This document shows positions 54,728-64,000 of a stretch of DNA of 64,000 bases, in pieces. The DNA is taken from the NCBI GenBank assembly GCA_946811185.2, contig OX328107.1, forward strand, positions 26,867,587 to 26,931,586, written 5' to 3'. The DNA is from Hippopus hippopus. Taxonomy: Eukaryota; Mollusca; Bivalvia; Cardiida; Cardiidae. The position numbers and the translations under genes are program-made. The notes beneath the pieces are model-generated. The model saw only the letters and a list, made by a program, of their open reading frames with translations, had not been told where the DNA came from and did not search any database. Numbering within the stretch: position 1 is the stretch's first letter; each line of letters opens with the position of its first letter.

Positions 54728-56281
54728 AAAGGCACGTAAAGTTTGTCGTCTATGGACTAGGTACGTCGTTGATAAAAGCACGATGCCAATTGCGCCAACA
54801 GCGACGTGCGGTACTGGAATGAGGTCACGTGAGATGTCCGCCCGTCAATCAAAAATGACAGAGATCGCCTCTTTGTCTACGAGTACTGTCATTATGGAGA
54901 AGAAGAAACACTTAAGCAATTAGACCGATTCGGACCACCACATAAACGTTCGATTTAAAATTTGCTTACTTTACTCTTGTAATTTTACGAAGATTAAGCA
55001 TTTTGCATTCCTTTTCCGATCTCGAGTATGCTGATACACCATAAATAGAAAGCCGTACAGACACTCTGAATACATAAACCATCATTGTGAAACATTTTAT
55101 AACTTTCATGTGGGGAACGAAATCTAAATTGGACATACTTTTTTGCCCATAAGAGCAAAACAAAATGAATAAACTTTACATTTCACTAAAAATAGAAATT
55201 GCATGATTGTTGTCTATTTAAGTCGACGTTTGGTGAAGATTTAAACAACAAAAATACATAAAATCCGCTGTAACAGAGCATGGCCAGAGACCAAATCTTG
55301 AATCAATACAAAACCATACAGTATGGAAAACAAAGCTTGGTACATAAGATCACAGAAACGGCCAGACAGGCGGACGGTCGGAGCAACAGATTAGGAAAGA
55401 TCATTAAAAGCAATTGGAACTGCTTCCACAGAAAAAGTTAAAGATACATCATCACTTGTTTATAGCCAGCTTTGAACTCATTTCATCTTTATTTTATCAA
55501 ACTATAAACGTTCTTGTATCTTAATGCCAAATGTTGCCCATGACGGTTGCAAGACTGCATAGATTACGACAGATAAAAGATGCACTTCATTTTCCAGAGG
55601 CCGTCAAAGAAGTCACTGATGTGACGTTCCTAGTTTTAAATCGAAGATTTCGGATATATTTATTTATCCCTTACACCTTATATATCGGTAATTTATCTAT
55701 GTTTACAAAGCTGACTAAATTATGAACCATTCTACAGTCTATCGAACAGCGATTTTTTTTTTTTTTTTCTTCTCTGACTTGAAGGATTACATGTATCTTT
55801 AAGATACTAGTCAATATTGGGTGATAGATTCAGTTGCTGATATACAGTAATTTACCTGAAAGTATTCTCTGTGCAGGGAAACACAAAAGAAAACAATTTA
55901 AGAGATTATGCCCTTCAAGGGTTTTGAAACTGGAAAAAAAAAAAACCTTTCTAGTAGTGTTAGATTTTTACGACCCCTAAAAATTGCAAATAAAATGTCC
56001 GCAAGACCTCATAATATTATGGTATCATTATAACATGATTAGAGGCTAAGCCTCGTTTCAAGTTGAGTACAAAACTGGTCAACATAATCGGACCCTTTTA
56101 TGAGCCAAAAGGGAAAACATATTAAATTGCAGGGTCCTTTCATCGGCAATTATATACTATAAAAAATGCACGCTTCCGCGGTATGGAGCGTTGGCAATAA
56201 ACACTTGGTAACATAGACAAGCATTCAAAATAACCTTTATTCTCTACTATATTGAAATAGGCAAGGGAACCAACCATAGCT
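54725..56281. other. No gene or MITE recognised
   Basis: Contains AACAGAGCATGGCC near 55274 (possible B terminus fragment), a T run at 55751-55769, and short ORFs without domains. Confidence 0.35.
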
Positions 56282-56306
56282 GAACCTTTCACCAAACAAT
56301 AACTTG
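56282..56306 (+). mobile_element. Family A left-end fragment
   Basis: CCTTTCACCAAACAATAAC-type left terminus only, immediately before the next copy. Confidence 0.45.
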
Positions 56307-56312
56307 TTTTAA

Positions 56313-56542
56313 GTCTTTACCAAACGACAAAATTGTAGACATCGCCAAACTGGAAACATTTGCAGGCGATAAAATAAATGTGACTCAAAAATTGATATGA
56401 CTCAAAAAATGTATTTGGATGGGTAGAAAGCATTGTGGGAAAAGGAGAAAATGCTGGTTACCAGCATTTTGTCCTTTTCCTGCAAAGTTTTCAAGAGCAA
56501 TTTTTTCATGGTCGTCAAAACTTGATATTGTGTTGTAAAGGG
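56313..56542 (-). mobile_element. Family A MITE, chained
   Basis: TTAA (56309-56312), GTCTTTACCAAACGAC left, with a short internal duplication (AAATTGATATGACTC / AAAAATG), core GCTGGTTACCAGC, right TTGTGTTGTAAAGG and TTAA (56543-56546). Confidence 0.82.
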
Positions 56543-56546
56543 TTAA

Positions 56547-56743
56547 AGACCCCGGTGAAAAAAGGCTTCTGAAAACAATATGCTGAAATGAGAAAATAAA
56601 AAATTATCAGTATATTCTTCCTTTTTCAACAATATTTTCTCTCCTTTCAATGACAAATTCTGTCATGTGAGCCACGTTCACTTTATAGCCCGCAAAATGC
56701 TTTCAGTGTGTACAAGTCTAAAAGTTTGCCCTATGGTTAAAAG
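56547..56743 (+). mobile_element. Family A MITE, left end missing, chained
   Basis: Starts AGACCCCGGTGAAAAAAGG straight after the TTAA, decayed core, right CCCTATGGTTAAAAG and TTAA (56744-56747), which is shared with the following D element. Confidence 0.75.
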
Positions 56744-56747
56744 TTAA

Positions 56748-56951
56748 CCATTAAAGCTGTTAAGCGCGACTCTCTGACCTTCTGCGAACAATGTAGATCA
56801 AGATCAGACTGCACAGAACGTGCAGTCTGATCTTTGATCTACACTGTCCGATAAGGAGATACTATTCCTCATAAAATAACTTCGAAATAATAATGGTTTT
56901 TACTATAGAATTGAAAATTTTATTTTAGTTATTTAGCAGGATGAGGATTAA
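56748..56951 (-). mobile_element. Family D MITE, full length, chained
   Basis: CCATTAAAGCTGTTAAGCG after the shared TTAA; clean hairpin (GATCAAGATCAGACTGCACA at 56796-56815 and complement); right TTTAGCAGGATGAGGATTA. Confidence 0.82.
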
Positions 56952-57055
56952 GGTACAGCAGATCTAACAAATAGGTGTCGAAAAGTGTCGTTAGCAAGAA
57001 TCGATTGCACGAATATGCTGATTGATCTTGGTCTTTATGCTTCGCAAAGGTCAGC

Positions 57056-57377
57056 CGAGCACCGGTGGCGCAATCGGTAGCATGCATGACTTGAGAACAG
57101 GAGGTCTCTGGTTTGAATTCCCAGCTCGGCCAATTTCTTTCCGAGGATTGATGATAGTCATTGCGACAGGATTCATTCCTCTCTCACTGCTGATCATTGT
57201 TTCGACGACGGTTATGTGGGAAAGCAGCCAGTGGCTTTTGAAAAGTATTTTGCGAAGTACTGGTACCAGAAACTCCAGGAAAAGCAATGCTGCGTGGATA
57301 GGTGCACTGGTCGCCACGATATAACTGAAGTAACGTTGAAAACGACGTTAAAAACATACAATCAACAAATCAATCAA
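57056..57377 (+). mobile_element. tRNA-derived SINE with perfect 14-bp target duplication
   Basis: The head has box A (TGGCGCAATCGGT, 57066-57078) and box B (GGTTTGAATTCC, 57110-57121) with CGAGC/GCTCG acceptor-like pairing. An unrelated body follows, ending in AACGTTGAAAACGACGTTAA and a CAATCAAT tail. TCGCAAAGGTCAGC flanks both sides (57042-57055 and 57378-57391). ORFs of up to 100 codons across it are artefacts. Confidence 0.85.
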
Positions 57378-57598
57378 TCGCAAAGGTCAGCACAGGTTTG
57401 CGATTTGTCGGACATGAGAGCAAGCGGATATCTTTCACTTAATGGCAACGAAACTAAGATGTTTTAATCAAAAGGGGTTTTCCCCTATCATTTGTTCCTT
57501 TTTCGAATAATTTTTCATTAAATACTTACATTACAATAATTTAACTGTAACATATATTCGTAAATTACATCGTTCGTGAGATAATTCAATTATTTATA

Positions 57599-58073
57599 AG
57601 CTGTGCTCTGGTAAAGGGGGTTTAATGCTTCTCCTTGATGGATAATACCAAGCAAGTCATCACACATCGATCCATAAAATTCATTTTGTCTATCAACCAA
57701 CTGTAATCACTAGTAGAATGGTCCTTGCAAGTACAGAAAATTTATCCAAAGGCAAAAAAAATGACACAGGTCATCCTGCACGGACTGCACAGGCTGACCT
57801 GGGTTGATATATTTTGGAAATGCATTAACCCTTTACCACACGGCAAAATTTAAGACTTATCCAAATTGAAAGCATTTGCAGAAGACAATTTCATAGTGGC
57901 TCAAATGATGCAACTTTTCTTTGGTAGGGTAGAAAACTTTGTGGGAAAAGGAGAAAATGCTGGTTACCAGCATTTTCTCCTTTTTCCACAATGTTTTCAA
58001 AAGGCCTCTTCTTCAGGGGTGTTAAAAGGCGTCATTGTGTGGTAAAGGGTTAAACCCCCTTTTTCACATGGCT
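57599..58073 (+). mobile_element. Family B MITE interrupted by a family A MITE
   Basis: B left AGCTGTGCTCTGGTAAAGG, B core GTCATCCTGCACGGACTGCA, B right part AACCCCCTTTTTCACATGGCT. The B motif GCATTAAACCCCC is split at TTAA by the A copy (57829-58049). Confidence 0.9.
57829..58049 (-). mobile_element. Family A MITE nested in family B, TTAA duplicated
   Basis: 221 bp with 13-bp perfect terminal repeats CCCTTTACCACAC / GTGTGGTAAAGGG, flanked by TTAA at 57825-57828 and 58050-58053. Removing the element plus one TTAA restores the usual B sequence, so this is the reference copy for boundaries and target site. Confidence 0.95.
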
Positions 58074-58714
58074 CTTATATACATGCATTTATTAATTTTC
58101 TAAGTTAATGCATACATACACAGAAAGACAGTCAGAAATATAATTTAGAAAAAAAAGAATAAAATCATAAATCTTAATCAGGCTTAAAACACGTGCACAA
58201 ACCATTTACATGTATTATAAATTTATCATTATGATATTTACCTTTGTAATGCAGTCCTCGGGTCTTATATTGACTTTTTTATTTCAATCTTACATTTTTC
58301 ATGAAGGAAAAACACGGGCGACAGAGACCATGCCCAATGAAAACTCATTACAGCTTAATTGAATTGTTGAAAAGCCCCGGTTCAATCTCAATTTTTATTA
58401 TTTTCTATCACTTTTTTGAAAGTAGTAAAATGACATGAAAAGGAAGCCCCCTTTAGGGATGTTTACCCACGACACGAGGGAACATGCGCTCCAACTTTTG
58501 ATGAAATCACCGTCAAGTCGACACGATACTTTTGAAGTTATTTTTTCTCGGTTTTAAATCAAAACTTTGACATGCTGCGTCAAAAAAAAAAAACCTCCAG
58601 TGAGCTCAAACCCTTTTATTCGCAATGGCTTTTCGTTTCTCTTTTTTTTTTGTTTCTGCAGTTGCAAAACTTTAAAATTTGGAGCGACCAGCAAATCTAC
58701 AGTTTTGTTTGCAG

Positions 58715-58800
58715 ACGGTGTAGATCATGATAAGACTGCACGAAGAATGAGCAGTCTAACCCTGTATCTACATAATCCAAAATTGTTGGATAAATGTATT
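58715..58800. mobile_element. Family D fragment
   Basis: GGTGTAGATCATGATAAGAC and GAGCAGTCTAACCCTGTATC. Confidence 0.45.
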
Positions 58801-58949
58801 CCGCTCAAAACAACATTGAAATTTAACAGTTGAGATTTTTTTTAAATCTACTATTAATCGTGCCTTAGCATCAAAACGGTGATTTCTTTTTTAGGTTTCC
58901 TTTTCTTTCAAAATCGTGTCACCTCAAAAAACTGTATCAGATTTAATAA

Positions 58950-59160
58950 CCCTTAGTGTACTTATTTAACAAAAATGAATTCTCAGTCCGGAAGCATCAT
59001 CCAAATAATATTCGTATACCGATTATTGACCAGTGTGACTCAGCATGCCAGGTAGTGTAGATCCAAGATGAGACTGAAGGATTTGTGCAGTCTACTCTTG
59101 ACCTACATTGACTGTTGCAGTAATTCATTTTTCTTGTTAAATACACTTACTAGTTAAATG
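58950..59160. mobile_element. Family D MITE, decayed
   Basis: CCCTTAGTGTACTTATTTAA after ATAA; hairpin AGTGTAGATCCAAGATGAGA...GTGCAGTCTACTCTTGACC. Confidence 0.55.
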
Positions 59161-59167
59161 CTTGGGT

Positions 59168-59170
<3 letters not shown>

Positions 59171-59203
<33 letters not shown>
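59171..59203. repeat. (AG)n microsatellite
   Basis: About 16 AG dinucleotides directly before a B element. Confidence 0.9.
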
Positions 59204-59207
<4 letters not shown>

Positions 59208-59213
59208 TATACG

Positions 59214-59471
59214 AGTCATACTCTGGCTTGAGAGGGTTTAAAGCATCTCCGTGATACATGGCACCAAGCAAGTTATCACAGAAATATAAAATCCGTAAAT
59301 CCATGTTATGTAACAAACGACTGAATCATGCGGTGCACCGGTCCTTGTCATGCAAAAAATTGACCAATAGCAAAAAGTTTCGATCCATGTCAGCCTGCGT
59401 GGACTGCGCAGGCTGACATGGGTTGATACTTTTTGCAGATGCATTAAGCCCCCTTTTAACAGAACATGCCT
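59214..59471 (+). mobile_element. Family B MITE
   Basis: AGTCATACTCTGGCTTGAG left, perfect core around 59388-59422, right TTTTAACAGAACATGCCT; TATA occurs on both flanks. Confidence 0.82.
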
Positions 59472-59760
59472 TATATAGATATAATTATACATTGTACACG
59501 GTAGAGATCTGTGTAAACATATTCACAGCAAAGCCAGGAAGTCGTCACTCTGCTAGAACCCTGTGATTGATATACATTTTCTGTGAGACAGTTCAGTTAA
59601 TCGTGCTTACATTTTTTACCATAAATAATAATTATTTAACATGCTTCCTTGTCATCGTGACACAAGTGTTAGATTTACGGCGGCCCCACGTACAGATATA
59701 TCACAAAGATACTCTCTCTCTCTCTCTCGTATTTTCAGTTCAAGAAAAATGGATGCTTAA

Positions 59761-60173
59761 CTCTTTGCCAAACGACAAAGTTATGGATTTCTCCAGATTG
59801 AAAGCATTTGCAAAGGACATATAAAATGTTTGGATTTGTCTTTTAAAGAGTAGGAAACATTGTGGGAAAAGGGGAAAATGCTGGTTCCCAGACTGTAAAT
59901 TCAATCACCTAATGCTACTACCGTGATGACTGGGCGAGTCTGGGATTTTCCTTTTTCACATTACTTACCTACATTAAAAATGTTTCTGTCAAACAAAATT
60001 AATGACAACTCAAATGGTTAGCTTTTCCAATGTTGTATTGTGTATGTAAGGCCCGTGGCCTTTATGTACATTGTAATTAAATTGAACTGAATTGAATTTT
60101 GTCCTATTCCCACCTTGTTTTCAAAAAGTCTTTTCCTCAGGGTTTTTAAAACACGGGATTGTTTGGTGTAGGG
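59761..60173 (-). mobile_element. Family A MITE split by a ~200-bp insertion
   Basis: TTAA (59757-59760), CTCTTTGCCAAACGAC left, half core to GCTGGTTCCCAG (59891); resumes at about 60096 with TTTTGTCCTATTCCC and ends TTTGGTGTAGGG (60173). Confidence 0.75.
59892..60095 (+). mobile_element. Retroposon-like 3' end inserted in a family A core
   Basis: Ends with GTACATTGTAATTAAATTGA and an AACTGAATTGAAT tail, the kind of short-motif tail seen on LINE/SINE 3' ends. The first ~70 bp also contains AGTCTGGGATTTTCC, which resembles a second family A arm, so the insert may be composite. Confidence 0.45.
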
Positions 60174-60254
60174 TTTGAATAATCACGTTGTGGTTTTTTT
60201 GCACTGATCCTTAAAACGAGTTAGTTTTCTTTTTAAAATGACATAATAATCTAT

Positions 60255-60316
60255 ACACTGATTTTGATCTACATTGTGCGCAGAAACGCATTTAGACGTG
60301 GTCAGTGGCCTAAGGG
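60255..60316. mobile_element. Family D right-end fragment
   Basis: TTTTGATCTACATTGTGCGC through GGCCTAAGGG before TTAA (60317-60320): a clean D terminus. Confidence 0.55.
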
Positions 60317-60765
60317 TTAAGTCGTGTACAATAAGAATAATGTCGTAAGTCTGTTAGAGTATGGTTGGTCAGAGTTCCGATTATAGGCAAAACAATTAAT
60401 ATCAAAACTAGAATAAATGCTGTCAGCAATAATTCTAGGTTTGATATTTATTGTTCTGTCAGTAACTGGAACCTTGACTAACCCCACTTTAACAGATCGT
60501 CAGTTTCACAATAATTGCCATACTTTTAAATGGTATGAATGAAATTATCTGTATTTTATACACAAAATTGTTTATATGTCACACCTATTGGGCCTTTAAG
60601 ATATCTTATACGCAGGCTGTGAAAAGCATCCGCGTTTTTCTTGTGTTTGTAAAATATTTTCATCCAGAAAGAAAAACATCTTTCCCTTTTTATGACAACT
60701 ACAACTAGCACTAACCCACCACTTGTACCAATGAGGTTTCAAACATTATGTCTTCGACCATTTAT

Positions 60766-60814
60766 TTCCATTCATCCATTCATTCATCCGTCAGTCCATC
60801 CATCCATCCATCCG
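60766..60814. repeat. (CCAT)n / (ATTC)n imperfect microsatellite
   Basis: CATTCATC-type and CCATCCAT-type repeats. Confidence 0.8.
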
Positions 60815-61195
60815 CCAATCCGCACATCGATCCTTTATCCGGAATGGCTTCAATGACGGATAATAATAAACAGCTAATACTGCATCTTCTATCCTATATA
60901 TCATGGAAACCAACTTCTTATCTCCATCTTAATCAACACGTGACTATGAAGAATTATGACGTCACGGGCAAACGTGTAATCCACCGTAACTTCCGTTCAA
61001 GTAGTTAATATTAAATAGTTATGCCGTGACAAAAGTTGATAAAGGCCCTGTTCCTCGAAAGCTTATGGTTACTCAAAGGAATTTTCTGTAGAAAAAATAT
61101 TTAATGACATTCTTCCCCGACTGCAAAAAATTAAGTTTTTTACTGCGGCACTGACCCCTTAACGATACATTGTCAACGGTATTCCACTGTATACG

Positions 61196-61523
61196 AGCCA
61201 TGCTCTGTGAAAAAGAGGGTTTAATGCATCTGCAAAAAGTATCGACCGATGTCAGCCTTCGCAGTTCGCGCAGGCTTACATGAGTCGAAACTTTTTGCTA
61301 TTTGTAAATTTTCTGCATGTCCAAGGACCATTTTGTCTCCAGATTCAGCTAATTGTTGGACTTAACTGACTTTATGGGTCCATGATTATGTGATGGCTTG
61401 CTTGTTATAATGCATCACAGAGATGCATTAAACCCCCTTTAGCTAGTGCATTGTTAGAACCACTTTTGTAATAAAACGGATATTTGCGTTTTATTACAAA
61501 AGTGGTTCTAACAGTGCATGGCT
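61196..61523 (-). mobile_element. Family B MITE interrupted near its end
   Basis: AGCCATGCTCTGTGAAAAAG left, AAAGTATCGACCGATGTCAG core (decayed), GTCCAAGGACCATTTTG, TGCATCACAGAGATGCATTA; the right end GTGCATGGCT is separated by the 62-bp foldback at 61452-61513. Confidence 0.82.
61452..61513. mobile_element. 62-bp perfect foldback element
   Basis: Two perfect 27-bp arms (starting TGTTAGAACCACTTTTGTAA) around an 8-nt loop GATATTTG. Flanked by GTGCAT on both sides (AGTGCAT if the ambiguous A is counted), where the B element would have one copy. Confidence 0.85.
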
Positions 61524-63192
61524 CCTAAGCATTTTTACCTGTTCCATCGAGATGTAGATCTATTGCAGCTACAAGGATGGCTTCCGTATCTCTTTATTAA
61601 TCAGTGGGTTACAATTACATGTATTAAGCAGCCTTCGAGACAAAAAACAGCAACAAGTTGGCCATTCCATGTTTTCTTTGCATGCCATCATGAAACTTTG
61701 ATTTCAATCACAACTCTCTTGTAAGCAATTTTTACACATATCTGAGGGACAGTATACCAATGGCACGAACTTATTATTTCCACTCGGAAATCGACACCGA
61801 TTTACATGAAATACATTTAGAGATTCTAATAAGTCAAGCTTTCTTCATTCTGTAAACATTATTCACTTTACTTAATCTACAGTTTTGGTGCTGTACTGTA
61901 TAGAAATGCGCGACAACAAAAGTCTATGTTTACAGGTGTACTTATGTGTGTTTGTACATAGACAAGAAGGTAGCTCTGCCACATTTACAACGAAAGTTAT
62001 TGAAAGTTTACAGCGGAAGTAAATCGAACGATTTCATTAATTTATTGATTTTAATTACAATTATCTGCATTTGTTGTTGCTATTAAACATGGAAAACATA
62101 AAAAATTCCACGCGTATACGTCTTAGGAACAATGACATCATTTTCCCGCAAAATGGCGATGTATGTACAAATTCCGGGACTTGCCTTGGTTGGTTCTGCC
62201 GGCTTTACACGCTGATAACGAAAAATTGACCAGGACCAAACGCCTGAATCACCGTACCACGGAGATCCCTATAAGAAAGTAATGTTATGCTTTCACCCTA
62301 ACTAACTTCGTCCGTACCAAAGTGGTTTCCATTGAAACTACTGTCAGTTATTGGATGATAAACATGGCGGCGTCCTTGAAACTATTTTCATGCACAACAA
62401 CAATATCTGCAGTAGAGTTATCTAGATTTATTAATCTTCCAGCAAAAACTTAAAATAGATAAAATCACGCAAAATAATAAAATAAAAAAAACTATGTGTC
62501 AGCGAAAATGTATTTAGAACAATTTCGATTGAAAACTATGACTTTTAGATTTCTTAGCGAATTCGTATGATTTTTAGAGTATCAAAACAGCCTGTTTCCG
62601 CGGATGGAATGTAAGGAGTAGGCAAATATCACACTACGCAATACAGCCGAGGGATTTGATCAACAAATCACTCAAATTTTGACGAATAATTTTGCCCTAA
62701 TACAAAGCTGCTTGCAACGGAATGTGTGAAAGTATCGGCAAACAAAGCATTACTATAGCATTACAGAAAACAGAGAATTCACTGAATAAACATTGGAACC
62801 GGTCTTTAAATTCAAATCGGCGACTGGAAAAGGCAGGATTTATTTATACCTTGGCACAAAGATGAAATGTGCCACAATAATTGTTGTAAGAGGTAAAGTT
62901 ACATGGAAACTTTCAAATATTACTTGTTTCCGACGAACAGGAAGTTACATTAAGTTGTTTTGAACACAGTTAGCCGGATCAAAGGAAATAAGACCGCTCG
63001 TTGTTTAGAAAAGCAATCTATTATACTTTGAAATTGAATCAAATCGCCGCATCTGGGGGAATAATAAGCTCCACTATGTTTTTAGCTAAACTTCGGTCTG
63101 CCAAAGTGCGCAATCGGAAGTGAAAGTCGCATTACTGCCAGCAAAATAAACCTCTACGATAAAAAGTAGAGCGATCCAGATTTACTTTTTGA
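61524..63192. other. No gene or MITE recognised
   Basis: 1.7 kb without A-E elements; short ORFs only. Sequence near 62150-62360 is somewhat CpG-richer (ATGGCGGCGTCC at about 62365), but no exon could be framed. Confidence 0.35.
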
Positions 63193-63619
63193 CTTTTTAC
63201 CAACCGATAAATTTTATAGAAATTTCCATATAGAAAGCATTTGCGGGCAACAAACTTAACGTCGCTTAGATCAGGGGCGTAGCTAGCCCGAAAAAAAGTA
63301 TACGCAAAAGTAATACCGAAGGAATTATCCGAGGCACGACGTACCGAGAAAGGGAAGGATTTCCAAGGAGGGATTGGAAAATGTTTTAGCTGTAGAAGCT
63401 TTTTGGTGGCCTCTGATGATTGTATTTTTTTTTGCAAAATGTACGCAGCTGCGTTTATGTCGTTCAGGCAGCTACGCCCCTGCAGATGATATAAATTTTC
63501 TAAGGAAGGGTAACAAACATTGTGGGAAAAAGAGAAATGCTGTCAACCAGCATTTTTCGTTTTCCAACAGCGTTTACCAAAGCTTTTTCCTGTGAACACA
63601 TGGATTTTATGGTAAATCG
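63193..63619 (-). mobile_element. Family A MITE split by an hAT-like element
   Basis: TTGA, CTTTTTACCAACCGATAA left, GCATTTGCGGGCAACAAACT; interrupted at 63272-63482; resumes GATGATATAAATTTTC, core ATGCTGTCAACCAGCAT, right end decayed at GGTAAATCGG. Confidence 0.75.
63272..63482. mobile_element. CAGGGGCGTAGC-type TIR element (hAT-like)
   Basis: Ends CAGGGGCGTAGCT and AGCTACGCCCCTG are exact inverted repeats; 211 bp, non-coding. CAGGGGCGTAGC-type termini are known from animal hAT non-autonomous elements. Flanking identity is only AGAT, so the 8-bp duplication expected of hAT is not confirmed. Confidence 0.65.
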
Positions 63620-63854
63620 GATTCAGTCAAGTCGAAACATTCTCCATTTGTACTTTATTCCAAACGAATTAAAGAAATACATACAAAATATTTACCTTTC
63701 AACGTCTCGATACACTGACTGTATGGTTAAATAATGACTTGCTCTCTATATTTTCAACGCATTGATTTTATGAGCAGGATGTCACTTATTCTGATATATA
63801 TTATCATTTATAAATTGTAAGCTGCTGCAGTCGCATGTTTGTATCTTGCAACTG

Positions 63855-63905
63855 ACCACTTTTGAAAACAGTTTGAAAAAAGGAGAAATGGCTCCTAACA
63901 ACACT
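63855..63905. mobile_element. Weak family A core remnant
   Basis: TTTTGAAAACAGTTTGAAAA then AAGGAGAAATGGCTCC. Confidence 0.3.
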
Positions 63906-64000
63906 GGCATCGCTGTTGAGGTATATTGTCCGAAGTCATAAATAAACCTGAATAATTACATCATTGAATAGAAGAGAGTTTTTATTCTGATATTCACGTT

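Noticed and set aside
57056..57130. Functional tRNA gene
   Set aside because: Boxes A and B are present, but the cloverleaf is imperfect and the sequence continues into a SINE body with tail and target duplication.

Overview
The window looks like intronic and intergenic DNA from an animal genome. It is AT-rich, has no dense long ORFs, no ribosome-binding-site/operon layout, many microsatellites, tRNA-derived SINEs, and dozens of short non-autonomous inverted-repeat elements (MITEs). The style (GC-rich palindromic cores in an AT-rich background, degenerate satellites, tetranucleotide runs) fits a bivalve mollusc. A dreissenid or venerid is my guess from memory of similar repeats, not something the sequence proves. 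No autonomous transposase, rRNA, functional tRNA, CRISPR array or complete protein gene was found.

The only protein-coding signal I support is the 5' part of one plus-strand gene. An exon at 41626-41769 has a strong acceptor, an in-frame upstream stop and a 15-codon start ending in phase 1. A phase-matched 66-nt exon lies at 51439-51504. The encoded N-terminus is hydrophilic and unrecognised. CpG-richer stretches at about 28.74-29.30 kb (ending in a consensus donor) and about 40.62-41.06 kb are candidate promoters or untranslated first exons. The block around the start exon, roughly 38.3-48.06 kb, is almost free of the MITEs that crowd the rest.

The rest is a layered repeat landscape. Family A (over 40 copies or fragments, intact length about 205-230 bp) has ends reading CCCTTTACC / GGTAAAGGG, flanking TTAA and a central near-perfect 67-bp palindrome. 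One copy inserted into a family B element shows the exact TTAA target duplication, so A behaves as a piggyBac-type MITE. Family D (about 200 bp) has similar TTAA + CCCTTA ends. Family B (about 260 bp, ends AGCCATGCTCTG) and family C (about 263 bp, two hairpins, ends TGGCCTGCAACACGCG) have unrelated ends. B, C and D nevertheless share one palindromic core design. Family E is a foldback element with ends near CCCGTATTCACC.

Local specialities are a 48-bp minisatellite that appears to have grown inside a family A copy (18.9-19.4 kb), a diverged ~110-bp satellite (21.2-22.5 kb), head-to-tail MITE chains joined by single TTAA sites (35.8, 52.7 and 56.3 kb), a 62-bp perfect foldback inserted in a B element (61.45 kb), and a SINE with a perfect 14-bp target duplication (57.04-57.39 kb). 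Many short ORFs in the window are translations of these repeats and should not be annotated as proteins.
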